A DNA stretch of 64,000 nucleotides from Nonomuraea africana. Lineage in GTDB: Bacteria > Actinomycetota > Actinomycetes > Streptosporangiales > Streptosporangiaceae. Both the position numbers and the translations under genes were made by a program. Positions 51,359 through 60,517 of the stretch are shown piece after piece. Below the pieces are notes generated by a model. It saw nothing but the letters and a program-made list of their open reading frames with translations. It did not search any database and had not been told where the DNA came from. The stretch is taken from contig NZ_JADBEF010000001.1 of assembly GCF_014873535.1 (NCBI RefSeq), forward strand, positions 3,968,001-4,032,000, written 5' to 3'. Positions within the stretch are counted from its first letter, which is position 1. Each line of letters begins with the position of its first letter.

Positions 51359-52602
51359 TCAGAGCGCTGCTCATGGCGGTTCCGCTGGCGCTGGTCAGCA
51401 CGACACCCGCGCATGCCGACGAGGCTCCCGTCCTGCGTATGCTGGACGACTTTCGGACCGCCCAGCGCGTCACCTCGGGCGAGGGAGCCACGGTGGCCAT
51501 CGTCTCCGACGGCGTGGCCAACTCCCGTGCGCTCAACGGCGCTGTCAAACGCCGCCTCGACCTGGTGAGGTGGCCACGCGCCAAGATGATCGCCGGCACC
51601 GCCGCCGCCACCATGCTCGCCTCCTCGGGGCCGCGTCCAGGCAGCCAGAAAGCCACGCGCGGCCTGGTGCCCGATGTCGATCTGCTCTCTGTGCGCGTCG
51701 AGGACGGCATGCCAGCCGTCGGCCGGCCAGGGGTCTGGCTGGACGACAGGCAGAGCCTGCTCTTCCTGTCGAGCGGCATCCGCTGGGCGGCCAACCACGG
51801 CGCCGATGTCATCTGGACCTTCTACGCCTGGCAGCCAGGGGACAAGGGGCTCGAAGAGGCCGTCGAGTACGCCGTCGGCAAGGGCGCGGTGGTCGTCCAA
51901 GGCGCTCAGGTCGTCACGAAGGACTGGCCCGGCGGCCGCGACGGGGTGAGTGACCCAGCGGCGCTGCCCGGCGTCATCGGCGTCGGCACCGTCAACCTGA
52001 ACGGGAACCGCTTGGAGGAGTACTCCCCCAAGAACCGCACCATCCTGGTGTCGGCCCCCGGCATGGCCGTACCGGCGACCGGGCCACGCGGCGAGCCGTA
52101 CTCTGTGAGCGGCTCCATGGCGGCGGCGAGCTGGGTGGTGGCGGCCGCGGCGATGATCAAGGCGAAGTATCCCAAGCTGTCCCCCGCTCTCGTCGTCCAG
52201 GCCCTGGCGACCTCCGCGCGCCGTCCCGACCAGCCGCGGCAGTCGGACGACATCGAGACAGCCGCATGGCGGAGCGCGGCCGAACCCGCGAGCTATGACA
52301 CCTCGATCGGGTTCGGGCTGGTCAACGCGGCGGGGGCCCTCAAGGTCGCCGGCCGGCTCGCCGCCATGCGGCCGGGGGCCGACGCGGTCGCTCCTGGCTC
52401 GCGGTTCGGTGGCGCGCCTGTCCAGAAGATCAAGGCGGTACGGCACGACAAGGCCATGCTCACCGGCTACGCGGGCGCGATAGCCGGGGGCGGGCTGCTG
52501 CTCTCCCTCGCCTCCGTGGTCATCGTCCGCGGACGGCGTTCTCACTACGTGGACATCGATGTCCACGCTCGAGAGCGAGTGGAATACCCTCGTATATCGT
52601 GA
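51352..52602 (+). CDS. Secreted, membrane-anchored subtilisin-fold protein, probable pseudoprotease
   Basis: This 416-residue protein has a signal peptide (to about residue 24, AHA|DE), an S8-type domain (about 45-335) and one C-terminal helix followed by a basic tail, the topology of type VII secretion mycosins. The active site looks degraded: the Asp motif (normally VxDTGV) reads AIVSDGV, the His motif (HGTxVA) reads MIAGTAAA, and the oxyanion Asn (AAGN) reads VQGAQ. Only the Ser block SGSMAAAS is kept. It may bind peptides or regulate a true protease. Its stop overlaps the DAHP synthase start (GTGA). Confidence 0.78.
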   Translation: MLIRALLMAVPLALVSTTPAHADEAPVLRMLDDFRTAQRVTSGEGATVAIVSDGVANSRALNGAVKRRLDLVRWPRAKMIAGTAAATMLASSGPRPGSQKATRGLVPDVDLLSVRVEDGMPAVGRPGVWLDDRQSLLFLSSGIRWAANHGADVIWTFYAWQPGDKGLEEAVEYAVGKGAVVVQGAQVVTKDWPGGRDGVSDPAALPGVIGVGTVNLNGNRLEEYSPKNRTILVSAPGMAVPATGPRGEPYSVSGSMAAASWVVAAAAMIKAKYPKLSPALVVQALATSARRPDQPRQSDDIETAAWRSAAEPASYDTSIGFGLVNAAGALKVAGRLAAMRPGADAVAPGSRFGGAPVQKIKAVRHDKAMLTGYAGAIAGGGLLLSLASVVIVRGRRSHYVDIDVHARERVEYPRIS

Positions 52603-53927
52603 GCAACCTTGATTCCTGGCGCACCATGACCGCGGCCCAGCAGCCCGACTGGCCCGACCGCAGCGAGCTCGAGAAAGTCGTCGCCGAGCTCGGCGGCCTG
52701 CCCCCGCTGGTCTTCGCCGGCGAGTGCGACCAGCTGAAGGACCAGCTGGCCGCCGTGGTCAGGGGCGAGGCGTTCGTGCTGCAGGGCGGCGACTGCGCCG
52801 AGACGTTCGCCGGCGCGACCGCCGACAACGTCCGCAACAAGCTCAAGACGCTCCTGCAGATGGCGATCGTGCTCACTTACGCCGCCAAGGTGCCGGTGGT
52901 CAAGATCGGGCGCGTGGCCGGCCAGTTCGCCAAGCCGCGCTCCAAGGGCACCGAGGTGCGCGCGGGCGTCGAGCTGCCCGCCTACCGCGGCGACATGGTG
53001 AACGGGTTCGAGTTCACGGCCGAGTCGCGCAGGCCCGATCCGTGGCGGCTGCTGCGCGCCTACCACTCCTCCGCCGTCACGCTGAACCTCGCGCGTGCCT
53101 TCACCAAGGGCGGCTACGCCGACCTGCGCCAGGTCCACGCGTGGAACCAGGACTTCGTGGCCGAGTCGCCCGCCGGGCGCCGCTACGAGCAGCTGGCCCG
53201 CGAGATCGACCAGGCGCTGGCGTTCATGCACGCCTGCGGGGCCGACCCCGAGGAGTTCCACACGGTGGAGTTCTACTCCTCGCACGAGGCGCTGATCCTC
53301 GACTACGACCGGGCGCTCACCCGGGTCGACTCCCGCACCGGCCTGCCGTACGACGTGTCGGCGCACATGGTCTGGATCGGCGAGCGCACCAGGCAGCTCG
53401 ACGGCGCGCACGTGGAGTTCTTCTCGCGCATCCGCAACCCGATCGGCGTCAAGCTCGGCCCCACGACGACGCCCGAGGAGGCCCTCGCGCTGATCGACAA
53501 GCTCAACCCCGACAACGAGGCGGGACGCCTGACCTTCATCACGCGGATGGGCGCCTCCAAGATCCGCGAACACCTGCCAACGCTGGTGGAGAAGGTGACC
53601 GCCTCGGGGGCGAAGGTGGCCTGGATCTGCGACCCGATGCACGGCAACACCTGGGAGACGCCGAGCGGGCACAAGACGCGGCGGCTCGACGACGTGCTCG
53701 ACGAGGTGGCGGGCTTCTTCGAGGTGCACCGCGCGCTCGGCACGCACCCCGGCGGCATCCACATCGAGTTCACCGGCGACGACGTCACGGAGTGCGTGGG
53801 CGGCGGCCAGGAGATCGTCGAGGGCGACCTCGCGCTGCGCTACGAGACGGCCTGCGACCCCAGGCTCAACCGGAGCCAGTCGCTCGACCTGGCCTTCAGG
53901 GTGGCCGAGCTCTACCGCTCGGCCTGA
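52599..53927 (+). CDS. aroG: Class II 3-deoxy-7-phosphoheptulonate (DAHP) synthase
   Basis: This 442-residue plant/actinobacterial-type class II enzyme condenses phosphoenolpyruvate and erythrose-4-phosphate, the first step of the shikimate pathway. Diagnostic blocks are LQGGDCAETF (about 61-70, metal Cys), RVAGQFAKPRS, KLGPTTTPEEA, CDPMHGNTWET (metal His) and the C-terminal HIEFTGDDVTECVGG. Full family length. GTG 52599 overlaps the preceding stop; TATATC just upstream could be a -10 for a separate leaderless transcript. The coupling to a pseudo-subtilase is probably incidental. Confidence 0.95.
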   Translation: MSNLDSWRTMTAAQQPDWPDRSELEKVVAELGGLPPLVFAGECDQLKDQLAAVVRGEAFVLQGGDCAETFAGATADNVRNKLKTLLQMAIVLTYAAKVPVVKIGRVAGQFAKPRSKGTEVRAGVELPAYRGDMVNGFEFTAESRRPDPWRLLRAYHSSAVTLNLARAFTKGGYADLRQVHAWNQDFVAESPAGRRYEQLAREIDQALAFMHACGADPEEFHTVEFYSSHEALILDYDRALTRVDSRTGLPYDVSAHMVWIGERTRQLDGAHVEFFSRIRNPIGVKLGPTTTPEEALALIDKLNPDNEAGRLTFITRMGASKIREHLPTLVEKVTASGAKVAWICDPMHGNTWETPSGHKTRRLDDVLDEVAGFFEVHRALGTHPGGIHIEFTGDDVTECVGGGQEIVEGDLALRYETACDPRLNRSQSLDLAFRVAELYRSA

Positions 53928-54000
53928 CCGCGAAACCGCCCCGGCCTGACCGCGGAACCGCTCGGCCTGACCGCGAAACCATCCGGTCTGACCGCGCTCC
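53922..54000 (+). repeat. Tandem 21-bp duplications of the DAHP synthase 3' end
   Basis: GGCCTGACCGCGAAACC-type units lie at 53922-53943, 53944-53964, 53965-53985 and, partly, 53986-54000. The first includes the stop codon, so these are copies of the gene's end plus the following bases. Confidence 0.75.
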
Positions 54001-54028
54001 CCCGCTTCGGGAGCGGGCGTGACGTGAC

Positions 54029-54061
54029 GCGAGCCCTCACCCCGCCGGGGTGAGGGCTCGC
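54029..54061. terminator. Bidirectional hairpin between DAHP synthase and thioredoxin genes
   Basis: GCGAGCCCTCACCCC (54029-54043) pairs perfectly over 15 bp with GGGGTGAGGGCTCGC (54047-54061), loop GCC. It lies between convergent genes, 12 bases from the thioredoxin stop. Confidence 0.85.
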
Positions 54062-54073
54062 CGCGTCATGGCG

Positions 54074-54451
54074 TCACTGCTGCTCGGGAGCCGTGCCCAG
54101 CTCCTTGGCGAGCTCGGCCTTGATGGCGTCCATGTCGAGGGCCTTGACCTGGCCGATCAGGTCCTCGAGTGCGGGGGCGGGGAGCGCGCCGGGCTGGGCG
54201 AAGACCACGATGCCGTCGCGGATCGCCATGATCGTCGGAATCGAGGTGATCTCGAATCCCTCCGACAGCCCTCGCTGAGCCTCAGTGTCGATCTTGCCGA
54301 AGGTCACGTCGGTGTGCTTCTCCGACGCCTGCTCGAAGATCGGGCCGAAGGTCCTGCACGGGCCGCACCAGGCCGCCCAGAAGTCGAGAAGGACGATCCC
54401 CTTGTCGGCGATGTCGTTGAAGTTCTCGTCGGTTACTTCGATAGTCGCCAC
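54074..54451 (-). CDS. trxA: Thioredoxin
   Basis: This 125-residue thioredoxin has the active site WCGPC (Cys 29 and Cys 32) in LLDFWAAWCGPCRTFGPIF and the cis-Pro segment ITSIPTIMAI. The C-terminal tail is longer than in Escherichia coli TrxA and ends in an acidic, Ala-rich helix. It reduces protein disulfides in the cytosol. It is monocistronic and convergent with DAHP synthase. Whether it is the main or an accessory thioredoxin cannot be told; no thioredoxin reductase is adjacent. Confidence 0.93.
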   Translation of the reverse strand: MATIEVTDENFNDIADKGIVLLDFWAAWCGPCRTFGPIFEQASEKHTDVTFGKIDTEAQRGLSEGFEITSIPTIMAIRDGIVVFAQPGALPAPALEDLIGQVKALDMDAIKAELAKELGTAPEQQ

Positions 54452-54511
54452 AAGTGGCTCCTCGTATCGTCGTCATGCTTGCTTTTCCTTAGAACCGCCA
54501 GCATTTCACGC

Positions 54512-57241
54512 TCATTCCCCGCCCCGCAGCGCCACACCGACCTTCCTCCTGCCCGACAGCGCGACGTGCGCCACGGCGCCCAGCAGCGCGGCGAGGGTCA
54601 CGCCGGCGCCCAGCGCCAGAGGTGTCGTCCAGGTGACGGTGTAGCCGACGGGCAGTCCACCGGCGTAGCCGCTCAGGTCGACGCCCCCGCCGAAGAGCGA
54701 GGGGAAGAGCGTGCCCAGCGCGATGCCCGTCACCGCGGCCGTGACCACCAGCGGCGAGATCTCGCCGAGCGTGATGGCCCGCGCCTGCCCGCTCGACATG
54801 CCCATGGTGGACAGGAAGGAGATGCTGCGGTCGCGCTCGGCCGCGCCCGCGACCACGCTCACCCACACCGCCAGCAGTGAGTAGAGGGCCAGGACGACGG
54901 CCGACAGCCGGAAGGCCAGCGTGATCGTCCTGGTGAGCGGCGTCGAGACGATCGCCGCCAGATCCCCTTCGCGGGTGCTCGCCGAGGCGGCCGGTCCCAC
55001 CGCCCGCTCCAGGTCGGCGGCGCGCAGGCCGGCGCCGAAGACGAGGAGCCGGTTCGGCCGCATCGCGACCTTCTGCTCGGGCAGCACGGAGGTGGGCAGC
55101 ACGAGCAGCTCGCCGAGTTGGTCGGTGCCGGGGAAGCGGTCGAGGTGGCCCACGTGGTCGACCACGACGGGGGCGCGCTCTGCGCCCTCCAGCACGATCG
55201 GTCTGCTGCGCGCCTTGCCGAGACCACCGGTCACCAGGACGGGGGCCGAGGGCCCGTTGGCCGCGCCGGCGGCCCTGTTGACGGCCGCCACCGGCGAGGA
55301 GACCACGGAAGGGGCCGGGCCGAGCCGCTTCGCGTAGGCGGCGGTGTCCATGCGCAGGTAGGAGAACGACAACGTGCCACCCGACAGGCGGCCCTCGCGC
55401 AGCTCCACCGGGAGGACCTCCCGCACGCCGGGCAGCGCCCGCACCTTCTCGATCGCCGCCGGCGCGATCACCCCCTCGCCGACGCCGACCTGGGCGTCGG
55501 CCCCCGTCCGCTGCCAGGCCGCGGCCCGCTGGCCCGCGTCCAGTGAGTCGAGGGTGAGCGCGCTGTAGACCGACAGGGTGAGCGCGGGGACCAGGATCAG
55601 CGCGGGCAGCGTGGCGGCGGTCCTCGAGCGGGCCGCGGAGGCGACGGCCAGGAACAGCACCGACCGCCTGCTCCGGGCCGCGCCGAAGGACAGCAGGCGC
55701 AACAGGTACGGGTAGCCCCACAGCACGACGAGCGCGACGGCGACGGCGACCGCGGTGGGCGCCGCGACCAGGAGCGGATCGCTGCCCGAGGCCGTCTGGG
55801 CGGTCGTCACGCCGCGCGTGACGGCGATGTAGGTGGCCACCGCCGCCAGGAAGACGACCAGGAGGTCGGCCACCAGCCTGCGCGGCGTGAACGGCCTGGC
55901 CACCAGGTCGTCGCGCTGCTCCACCAGTGGCCGGCGGTGGGTGAGCAGGAGGCGGCCCATGCCGTACAGGACGGTGGCCAGGGCGAGCAGTGGCGCGGAC
56001 AGCAGGGAGATGGGGGTGTCCAGCCCGGGGACGAGACGCGCCAGCGCGAAGCCGAGCAGCGCGCCCGGCACGACGGCCAGGAGGAGCACGGCCGCGCCCA
56101 CGGCCGCGAACTGGCCGAGCGAGGCGGCCCTGGCCCTGGCCGCGACCAGACTGGCGGCGACCCGGCCGAGCAGCAGGCCCGCCACGAGCGCCACCACGCC
56201 GAACGCCACCGCGAAGAGCCCGGCGAGCAGCACGCCCATGAGAGTCTGCGTCGTCTCGAGCTTGCCCAGGAAGTCGTCCATCATCTTCGGCAGGTGGCTG
56301 GTCACCTTGTACGGCATGCCGGGCGTCGACATCCGCCGCGCCGCCGCGGTGAAGTTGTCGAGGGCGGGACCGGCGTCGGGCGCGGCCTCGATGGTGAAGG
56401 CGCCAGGGACGGCGGCGAACCCCCACCGGTAGTGCATCCGCTCCCTGAGCGGGGCCAGCGCGGCCACGACCTGCTCACTCCCCAGGGCGGTGACCACGAA
56501 GGAGGCGCGGTTGGCGGCCGGGTCTGGGACGTAGACGCCGGCCATCGAGGGGAAGACCGACCAGAACGGGTCGGCCGGGTCGACCGGCTCGTACAGCCCC
56601 GTGACCTTGATGAGCAGGCCCGCCGCCGAGACGATCGTGTCGCCGACGGCGAGGCCCATCAGCTCGGGGGCGTCGCTGGGCAGGCCGACCTCGACCGTGG
56701 TGATCGTCGGCTTGGCCAGCGCGATGGTCAGCGCCGGGTCCTGGTACGGGTTGGGCGTCGATCGCTCGGTGAGGGGGTTGGGCCCGCTGGTGACGCCGGA
56801 GGGCGGGGTGCCTTCGACGTAGCGGACGCGCCTGACCGCGCCGCTGTTCCACGCCAGGTCGACGTAGTTGTTGGCGCGTGGTTCGTGTCCGACGTGGCCG
56901 GCCAGCCGCAGGCGGTTGGTGCTGACGCCGTACTTCACCTCGCCGACCAGGGAGGACAGCGCGGGCGGCAGCGCCCCGCGCAGCGCGTCGACGCGCGCGG
57001 CCAGCGCGGCGGCGTTCTCGGGACGATGCCCGGGCGACACCGACTGCGCGTCCACGGCGATCTCGAGCAGTTCGGGCCTGGTCTCCTGGACGGCCTGCCG
57101 CAGCGAACGCTCGTAGGAGTCCTCGAAGACCCTCGGCAGCGCGCCGCCCAGGAGCGTGACGCTGAGCACCAGCAGTCCCAGCAGCGCGGTGATGCCTCTG
57201 TGCAGCAGGGCGAGCCGCCCGGCCAGCTTGAGTACGGTCAT
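54512..57241 (-). CDS. FtsX-type ABC transporter permease (large, two-half)
   Basis: This 909-residue membrane protein has an N-terminal helix, a long extracytoplasmic domain (about 40-300), a helix trio with LLAGLFAVAFGVVALVAGLLL, a second extracytoplasmic domain and a final helix trio with FLSTMGMSSGQARAITLGEISPL, the FtsX hallmark. Type VII ABC (MacB/FtsX/LolC-like) permeases transmit force outward or extract lipoproteins. Its ATG overlaps the stop of the other permease by 4 bp. No partner ATPase is adjacent, which is unusual. Confidence 0.85.
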   Translation of the reverse strand: MTVLKLAGRLALLHRGITALLGLLVLSVTLLGGALPRVFEDSYERSLRQAVQETRPELLEIAVDAQSVSPGHRPENAAALAARVDALRGALPPALSSLVGEVKYGVSTNRLRLAGHVGHEPRANNYVDLAWNSGAVRRVRYVEGTPPSGVTSGPNPLTERSTPNPYQDPALTIALAKPTITTVEVGLPSDAPELMGLAVGDTIVSAAGLLIKVTGLYEPVDPADPFWSVFPSMAGVYVPDPAANRASFVVTALGSEQVVAALAPLRERMHYRWGFAAVPGAFTIEAAPDAGPALDNFTAAARRMSTPGMPYKVTSHLPKMMDDFLGKLETTQTLMGVLLAGLFAVAFGVVALVAGLLLGRVAASLVAARARAASLGQFAAVGAAVLLLAVVPGALLGFALARLVPGLDTPISLLSAPLLALATVLYGMGRLLLTHRRPLVEQRDDLVARPFTPRRLVADLLVVFLAAVATYIAVTRGVTTAQTASGSDPLLVAAPTAVAVAVALVVLWGYPYLLRLLSFGAARSRRSVLFLAVASAARSRTAATLPALILVPALTLSVYSALTLDSLDAGQRAAAWQRTGADAQVGVGEGVIAPAAIEKVRALPGVREVLPVELREGRLSGGTLSFSYLRMDTAAYAKRLGPAPSVVSSPVAAVNRAAGAANGPSAPVLVTGGLGKARSRPIVLEGAERAPVVVDHVGHLDRFPGTDQLGELLVLPTSVLPEQKVAMRPNRLLVFGAGLRAADLERAVGPAASASTREGDLAAIVSTPLTRTITLAFRLSAVVLALYSLLAVWVSVVAGAAERDRSISFLSTMGMSSGQARAITLGEISPLVVTAAVTGIALGTLFPSLFGGGVDLSGYAGGLPVGYTVTWTTPLALGAGVTLAALLGAVAHVALSGRRKVGVALRGGE

Positions 57242-60200
57242 GCGTCCTCCCCCACGTGCCTGGCCTGGACCAGGCCGCGGCGGCGCAGCGACGCCGCCAG
57301 CGCGGCCACGATCGCGAACAGGGCCGCGGCGATGACCGCGAGCAGGATCGCCGTCCGGGCCCAGGGGATGTCCAGCCGCACCGGCGGCGTCACCGCGGTG
57401 ACCTGGCCCGACAGCACGAGGTGCGGCACCACGACGGCCGCCATGCCGCCCGCGAGCAGCGTGCCGCCCACCAGGCCGAGGCCGATCAGGAACGTCTGCT
57501 CGACGGCGAGCAGGCCGAGCACCTGGCGGAAGCTCACCCCGAGCGCGTGCAGCAGTCCCAGCTCGGCCGAGCGCTCGCGGGCGGCGACGGCGGCGTTGAC
57601 CGCGAAGCCGAGTCCCGCGAAGATCACCGCGGCGACGAAGCCGACGAGCAGCGCGCCCTGCAGGCCACCGGCGAGCGGGTCGTCGCGCAGCTCGGTGAAG
57701 ACGGTCTGCCTGTCGAGCACGCGGGCGCTCCAGCCGGGTTGGGCCGCCAGCGCCGCGGCGGCGGCGGTGGGGTCGCCGTCCGCCGTGGCGGCCCACCATT
57801 CGGTGACCCTGGGCGGGGCGTTGACGGTGAGCACGTCCCTGTCGGCGATGGTCGGCAGATCCACCAGGACGGCGGGCTCGCCGACGTCCAGGCCGGGCAG
57901 GCTGTCGACGACGGCGACCACGACCAGGCTGGAGGTGGTGGCGTCGAAGGGCAGGAACAGCTTCGCGCCCACGGAGAGCTTCTCCGCCGCCGCCAGCTCG
58001 TCGGTGACCACGATCGGCAGCGACTGCGGGAGGGTCGCCCTGCCGTCGACGGTCTCGCCGAACACCCGCTCGGGTGGCGTGCCAGGTGGTACGGCCAGCA
58101 CCACCGCCTTGCCCCTGGCCGGGATCGCGTCGAGGCCGAACAGCGTGCCCTCTCCGGTGCGGACCTCCTTGACCTCGCCCTCGCCGACCCCGGCGGCCCC
58201 CGGCAGGCTCGCCTGCTCGAAGCCGGTCCACGCCAGGCCACCGGGCAGCACCACCTCGGCCGTGCCCGCGGTCAGCGGGCCGAGCACGACGGGCGCGCCC
58301 GTCTCGCCGAAGGCGAAGCCGCGCAGCGCCAGCGGGTAGGCGATCTTCCCTTCCTTCCCCGCCAGCGCCGCCAGGTCGGCCACGAGGCTGCGCTCGTCGC
58401 CGGAGCCACGGTCGGCCAGGTCGAGCTGCCAGCGCACCCCGTCGGCGTCGGTGAGCAGGATCGCGGCGTCCAGCGGCGCGGGGGCCTGGGTGCGCAGCGG
58501 CACGGTGAGCAGGGACGGCGCGCCGGGGATCGGCACCGCGCCGAGCGAGGGCCGGCCCGCCTTCAGCGCCGTGGCCAGGTCGGCCAGCGGAGTGGCCGAC
58601 AGGTCCTCGCGCAGGTTCATGACCTGGTCGAGCCGGTCGGCGTCGAGCGCGAGCAGCTGGGCCGAGCCGGACCCGATCGCCACCGAGTCGCGGAAGGCGG
58701 GGCTGATCGTGCGCACGCCGGGCAGTTCCGCGTAGACCCGGCCCGCGCCGAGCCCGCCCACCTGGCCCTGGTCGAGGACGGGAGAGATCCGCAGGTCGGC
58801 GCCGACCCGGTGACCGGCCTGGTCGCGCTGGGACGACTCCCACGTGGTCGTGGTGGTGATCGACAGCACCCCGATGGCCACCGCCATCGTCAGCAGCAGC
58901 GCGGGGCCGACGTAGCGCAGCGGGCGGCGGCTGACCTGCCACGCGCCGAGCGCCGGGGCCAGCGTCGGGCGGCGTGAGGTGAGGGCGGAGACGATCCTGG
59001 AGGTCCAGGGCACCAGGCGCATGCCCAGCAGGCCGCCGCTCAGCAGGGCGAGGGCGGGCCCGGTGACCAGCATGGGGTCGATGCCCAGCACGCCACCGGC
59101 GGTCGCGGTGACCGGCGAGCCGTACCTGGTGAGCTGCCAGACCGCCAGCGCCGCCACCACGAGCAGGGCGAGGTCGCCGCCCGCCCTGGCCAGCGGGCCC
59201 CTGCGGTCGCCGCGCCCGCGCGCCGCCTGCTCCTCCACATACGTACGGCGGGCGCTCTTGACGGCCGAAGCGGCCAGCAGCACCGCTCCCGCCAGCGCCG
59301 CCGCGGCGGCGATCGCGAACGTGACGGGTTCGGGGGCGGAGGGCACCAGCACCGCGCCCGCCTGCGTCCACAGCAGGCCGCTCACCCCGTTGAGCACGTG
59401 CGGGGCGGCGAAGGGCGCGATCAGCACGCTCGGCAACGCGATCAGCAGCGCCTCTGTCAGGCTGAGGGACACCAGCCCGCCCATGCCCGCGCCCCTGGCC
59501 CGCAGCAGCGCGACCTCCATGCGGCGGCGGTCGGCCAGCATCCTGGCGGTCAGCATGAGCGAGTATCCGGCCAGGATCAGCAGCTGCAGCACCGGCACGA
59601 GCATCGTCGACTGGCCGACGAGCGCGCTGCGGTCGAGCTGGCCGAGATAGCCGGACAGCTCTTCGCGGACCGTGCAGTCGGCGCAGTCGGGACGGCCCTT
59701 GAGCTGGTCGGGCAGGCGCGCGGCGGCCGCCGACAGCGCGGCCAGGTCGCCGGTGCTGACGCCGCTGAGGTCGGGCAGCACGTGCCAGAAGCCGAGCATC
59801 TGGTCGGTGAACCGCGCCAGGAAGGCCTGCTGGGGGAGCATGAGCGGGCTCTTGCCGGCGTCCAGACGCGGATACAGGTCGTCGGGGACGGTGAACACGC
59901 CGGTGACCAGCACCGTGGTCGGCGGGTCGGTCGCGCCGCGCCGTACTGTGAGCTCCTGGCCGGCGGTGACGCCGAGGCGCTGGGCGCTCTCCTGCGCCAG
60001 CGTCGCCTGCAGCGGCCCTGCGCCCGGGCGCGCCCACCGGCCCCGCACCAGCTTCGCCCGCTTCTCCAGGTCGGAGCGGGTGCCGAAGAACAGCTGCGCG
60101 CCGTTCTCCCCGTGGAAGGCGTTCGAGGTGACGGACGACACGATCTCGGGGCGGAACCGGCCGAAGGACTCGGCGGCCTGGGCGCGCACGGCCGCGTCGG

Positions 60201-60426
60201 CCCTGGCGAAGGTGGCGCCCTTGATCCAGGTGGAGACCTCCGCCGAGGTGTCGGCCCGGTCGGCCTGTGTCACGCTCCATCGGACGCCGACGTCGACCAC
60301 CAAGGAGATGGAGATCGACAGGGACACCAGCGTGGTGGTCGCGAGGAGAATGGCCGCGAAGGCGGTCAGGGGCAGCAGCGGCTCACTCACGGCACGCTTG
60401 AGCACCCACGTTGTCCGCCCCCGCAT
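57238..60426 (-). CDS. FtsX-type ABC transporter permease (very large)
   Basis: This 1062-residue membrane protein of the FtsX class has an N-terminal helix (LLPLTAFAAILLATTTLVSL), a large extracytoplasmic domain, a block of four or more helices around MLTARMLADRRRMEVALLRA (the FtsX loop) and AFAAPHVLNG, a second big extracytoplasmic domain and C-terminal helices with SAELGLLHALGVSFRQVLGL. ATG 60426 follows GAGGGGG and is preferred to the 15-codon longer start. It precedes and is coupled to the second permease. It lies 91 bp after cydC, with its own palindrome in the gap. Confidence 0.83.
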   Translation of the reverse strand: MRGRTTWVLKRAVSEPLLPLTAFAAILLATTTLVSLSISISLVVDVGVRWSVTQADRADTSAEVSTWIKGATFARADAAVRAQAAESFGRFRPEIVSSVTSNAFHGENGAQLFFGTRSDLEKRAKLVRGRWARPGAGPLQATLAQESAQRLGVTAGQELTVRRGATDPPTTVLVTGVFTVPDDLYPRLDAGKSPLMLPQQAFLARFTDQMLGFWHVLPDLSGVSTGDLAALSAAAARLPDQLKGRPDCADCTVREELSGYLGQLDRSALVGQSTMLVPVLQLLILAGYSLMLTARMLADRRRMEVALLRARGAGMGGLVSLSLTEALLIALPSVLIAPFAAPHVLNGVSGLLWTQAGAVLVPSAPEPVTFAIAAAAALAGAVLLAASAVKSARRTYVEEQAARGRGDRRGPLARAGGDLALLVVAALAVWQLTRYGSPVTATAGGVLGIDPMLVTGPALALLSGGLLGMRLVPWTSRIVSALTSRRPTLAPALGAWQVSRRPLRYVGPALLLTMAVAIGVLSITTTTTWESSQRDQAGHRVGADLRISPVLDQGQVGGLGAGRVYAELPGVRTISPAFRDSVAIGSGSAQLLALDADRLDQVMNLREDLSATPLADLATALKAGRPSLGAVPIPGAPSLLTVPLRTQAPAPLDAAILLTDADGVRWQLDLADRGSGDERSLVADLAALAGKEGKIAYPLALRGFAFGETGAPVVLGPLTAGTAEVVLPGGLAWTGFEQASLPGAAGVGEGEVKEVRTGEGTLFGLDAIPARGKAVVLAVPPGTPPERVFGETVDGRATLPQSLPIVVTDELAAAEKLSVGAKLFLPFDATTSSLVVVAVVDSLPGLDVGEPAVLVDLPTIADRDVLTVNAPPRVTEWWAATADGDPTAAAAALAAQPGWSARVLDRQTVFTELRDDPLAGGLQGALLVGFVAAVIFAGLGFAVNAAVAARERSAELGLLHALGVSFRQVLGLLAVEQTFLIGLGLVGGTLLAGGMAAVVVPHLVLSGQVTAVTPPVRLDIPWARTAILLAVIAAALFAIVAALAASLRRRGLVQARHVGEDA

Positions 60427-60494
60427 CCGGTTCCCCCTCTGATCTGGTACGGGAGAACATTCGCGGGACAAAACTCACATACGCAACGATTACC

Positions 60495-60507
60495 GTGATT
60501 TCATCAC
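60495..60507. promoter_or_regulatory. 13-bp palindrome upstream of the FtsX-type pair
   Basis: GTGATTTCATCAC is a 5-bp perfect inverted repeat with a 3-bp centre, between the cydC stop and the permease start. The gap is the only AT-richer stretch nearby, so it could hold a regulated promoter. The regulator is unknown. Confidence 0.35.
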
Positions 60508-60517
60508 ATAGTTGAGA

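Noticed and set aside
54512..60280. A 1922-codon open frame on the minus strand
   Set aside because: Only its last 909 codons are the true FtsX-type permease. The upstream part is an out-of-frame shadow of the other permease with Arg/Gly-rich non-protein composition.
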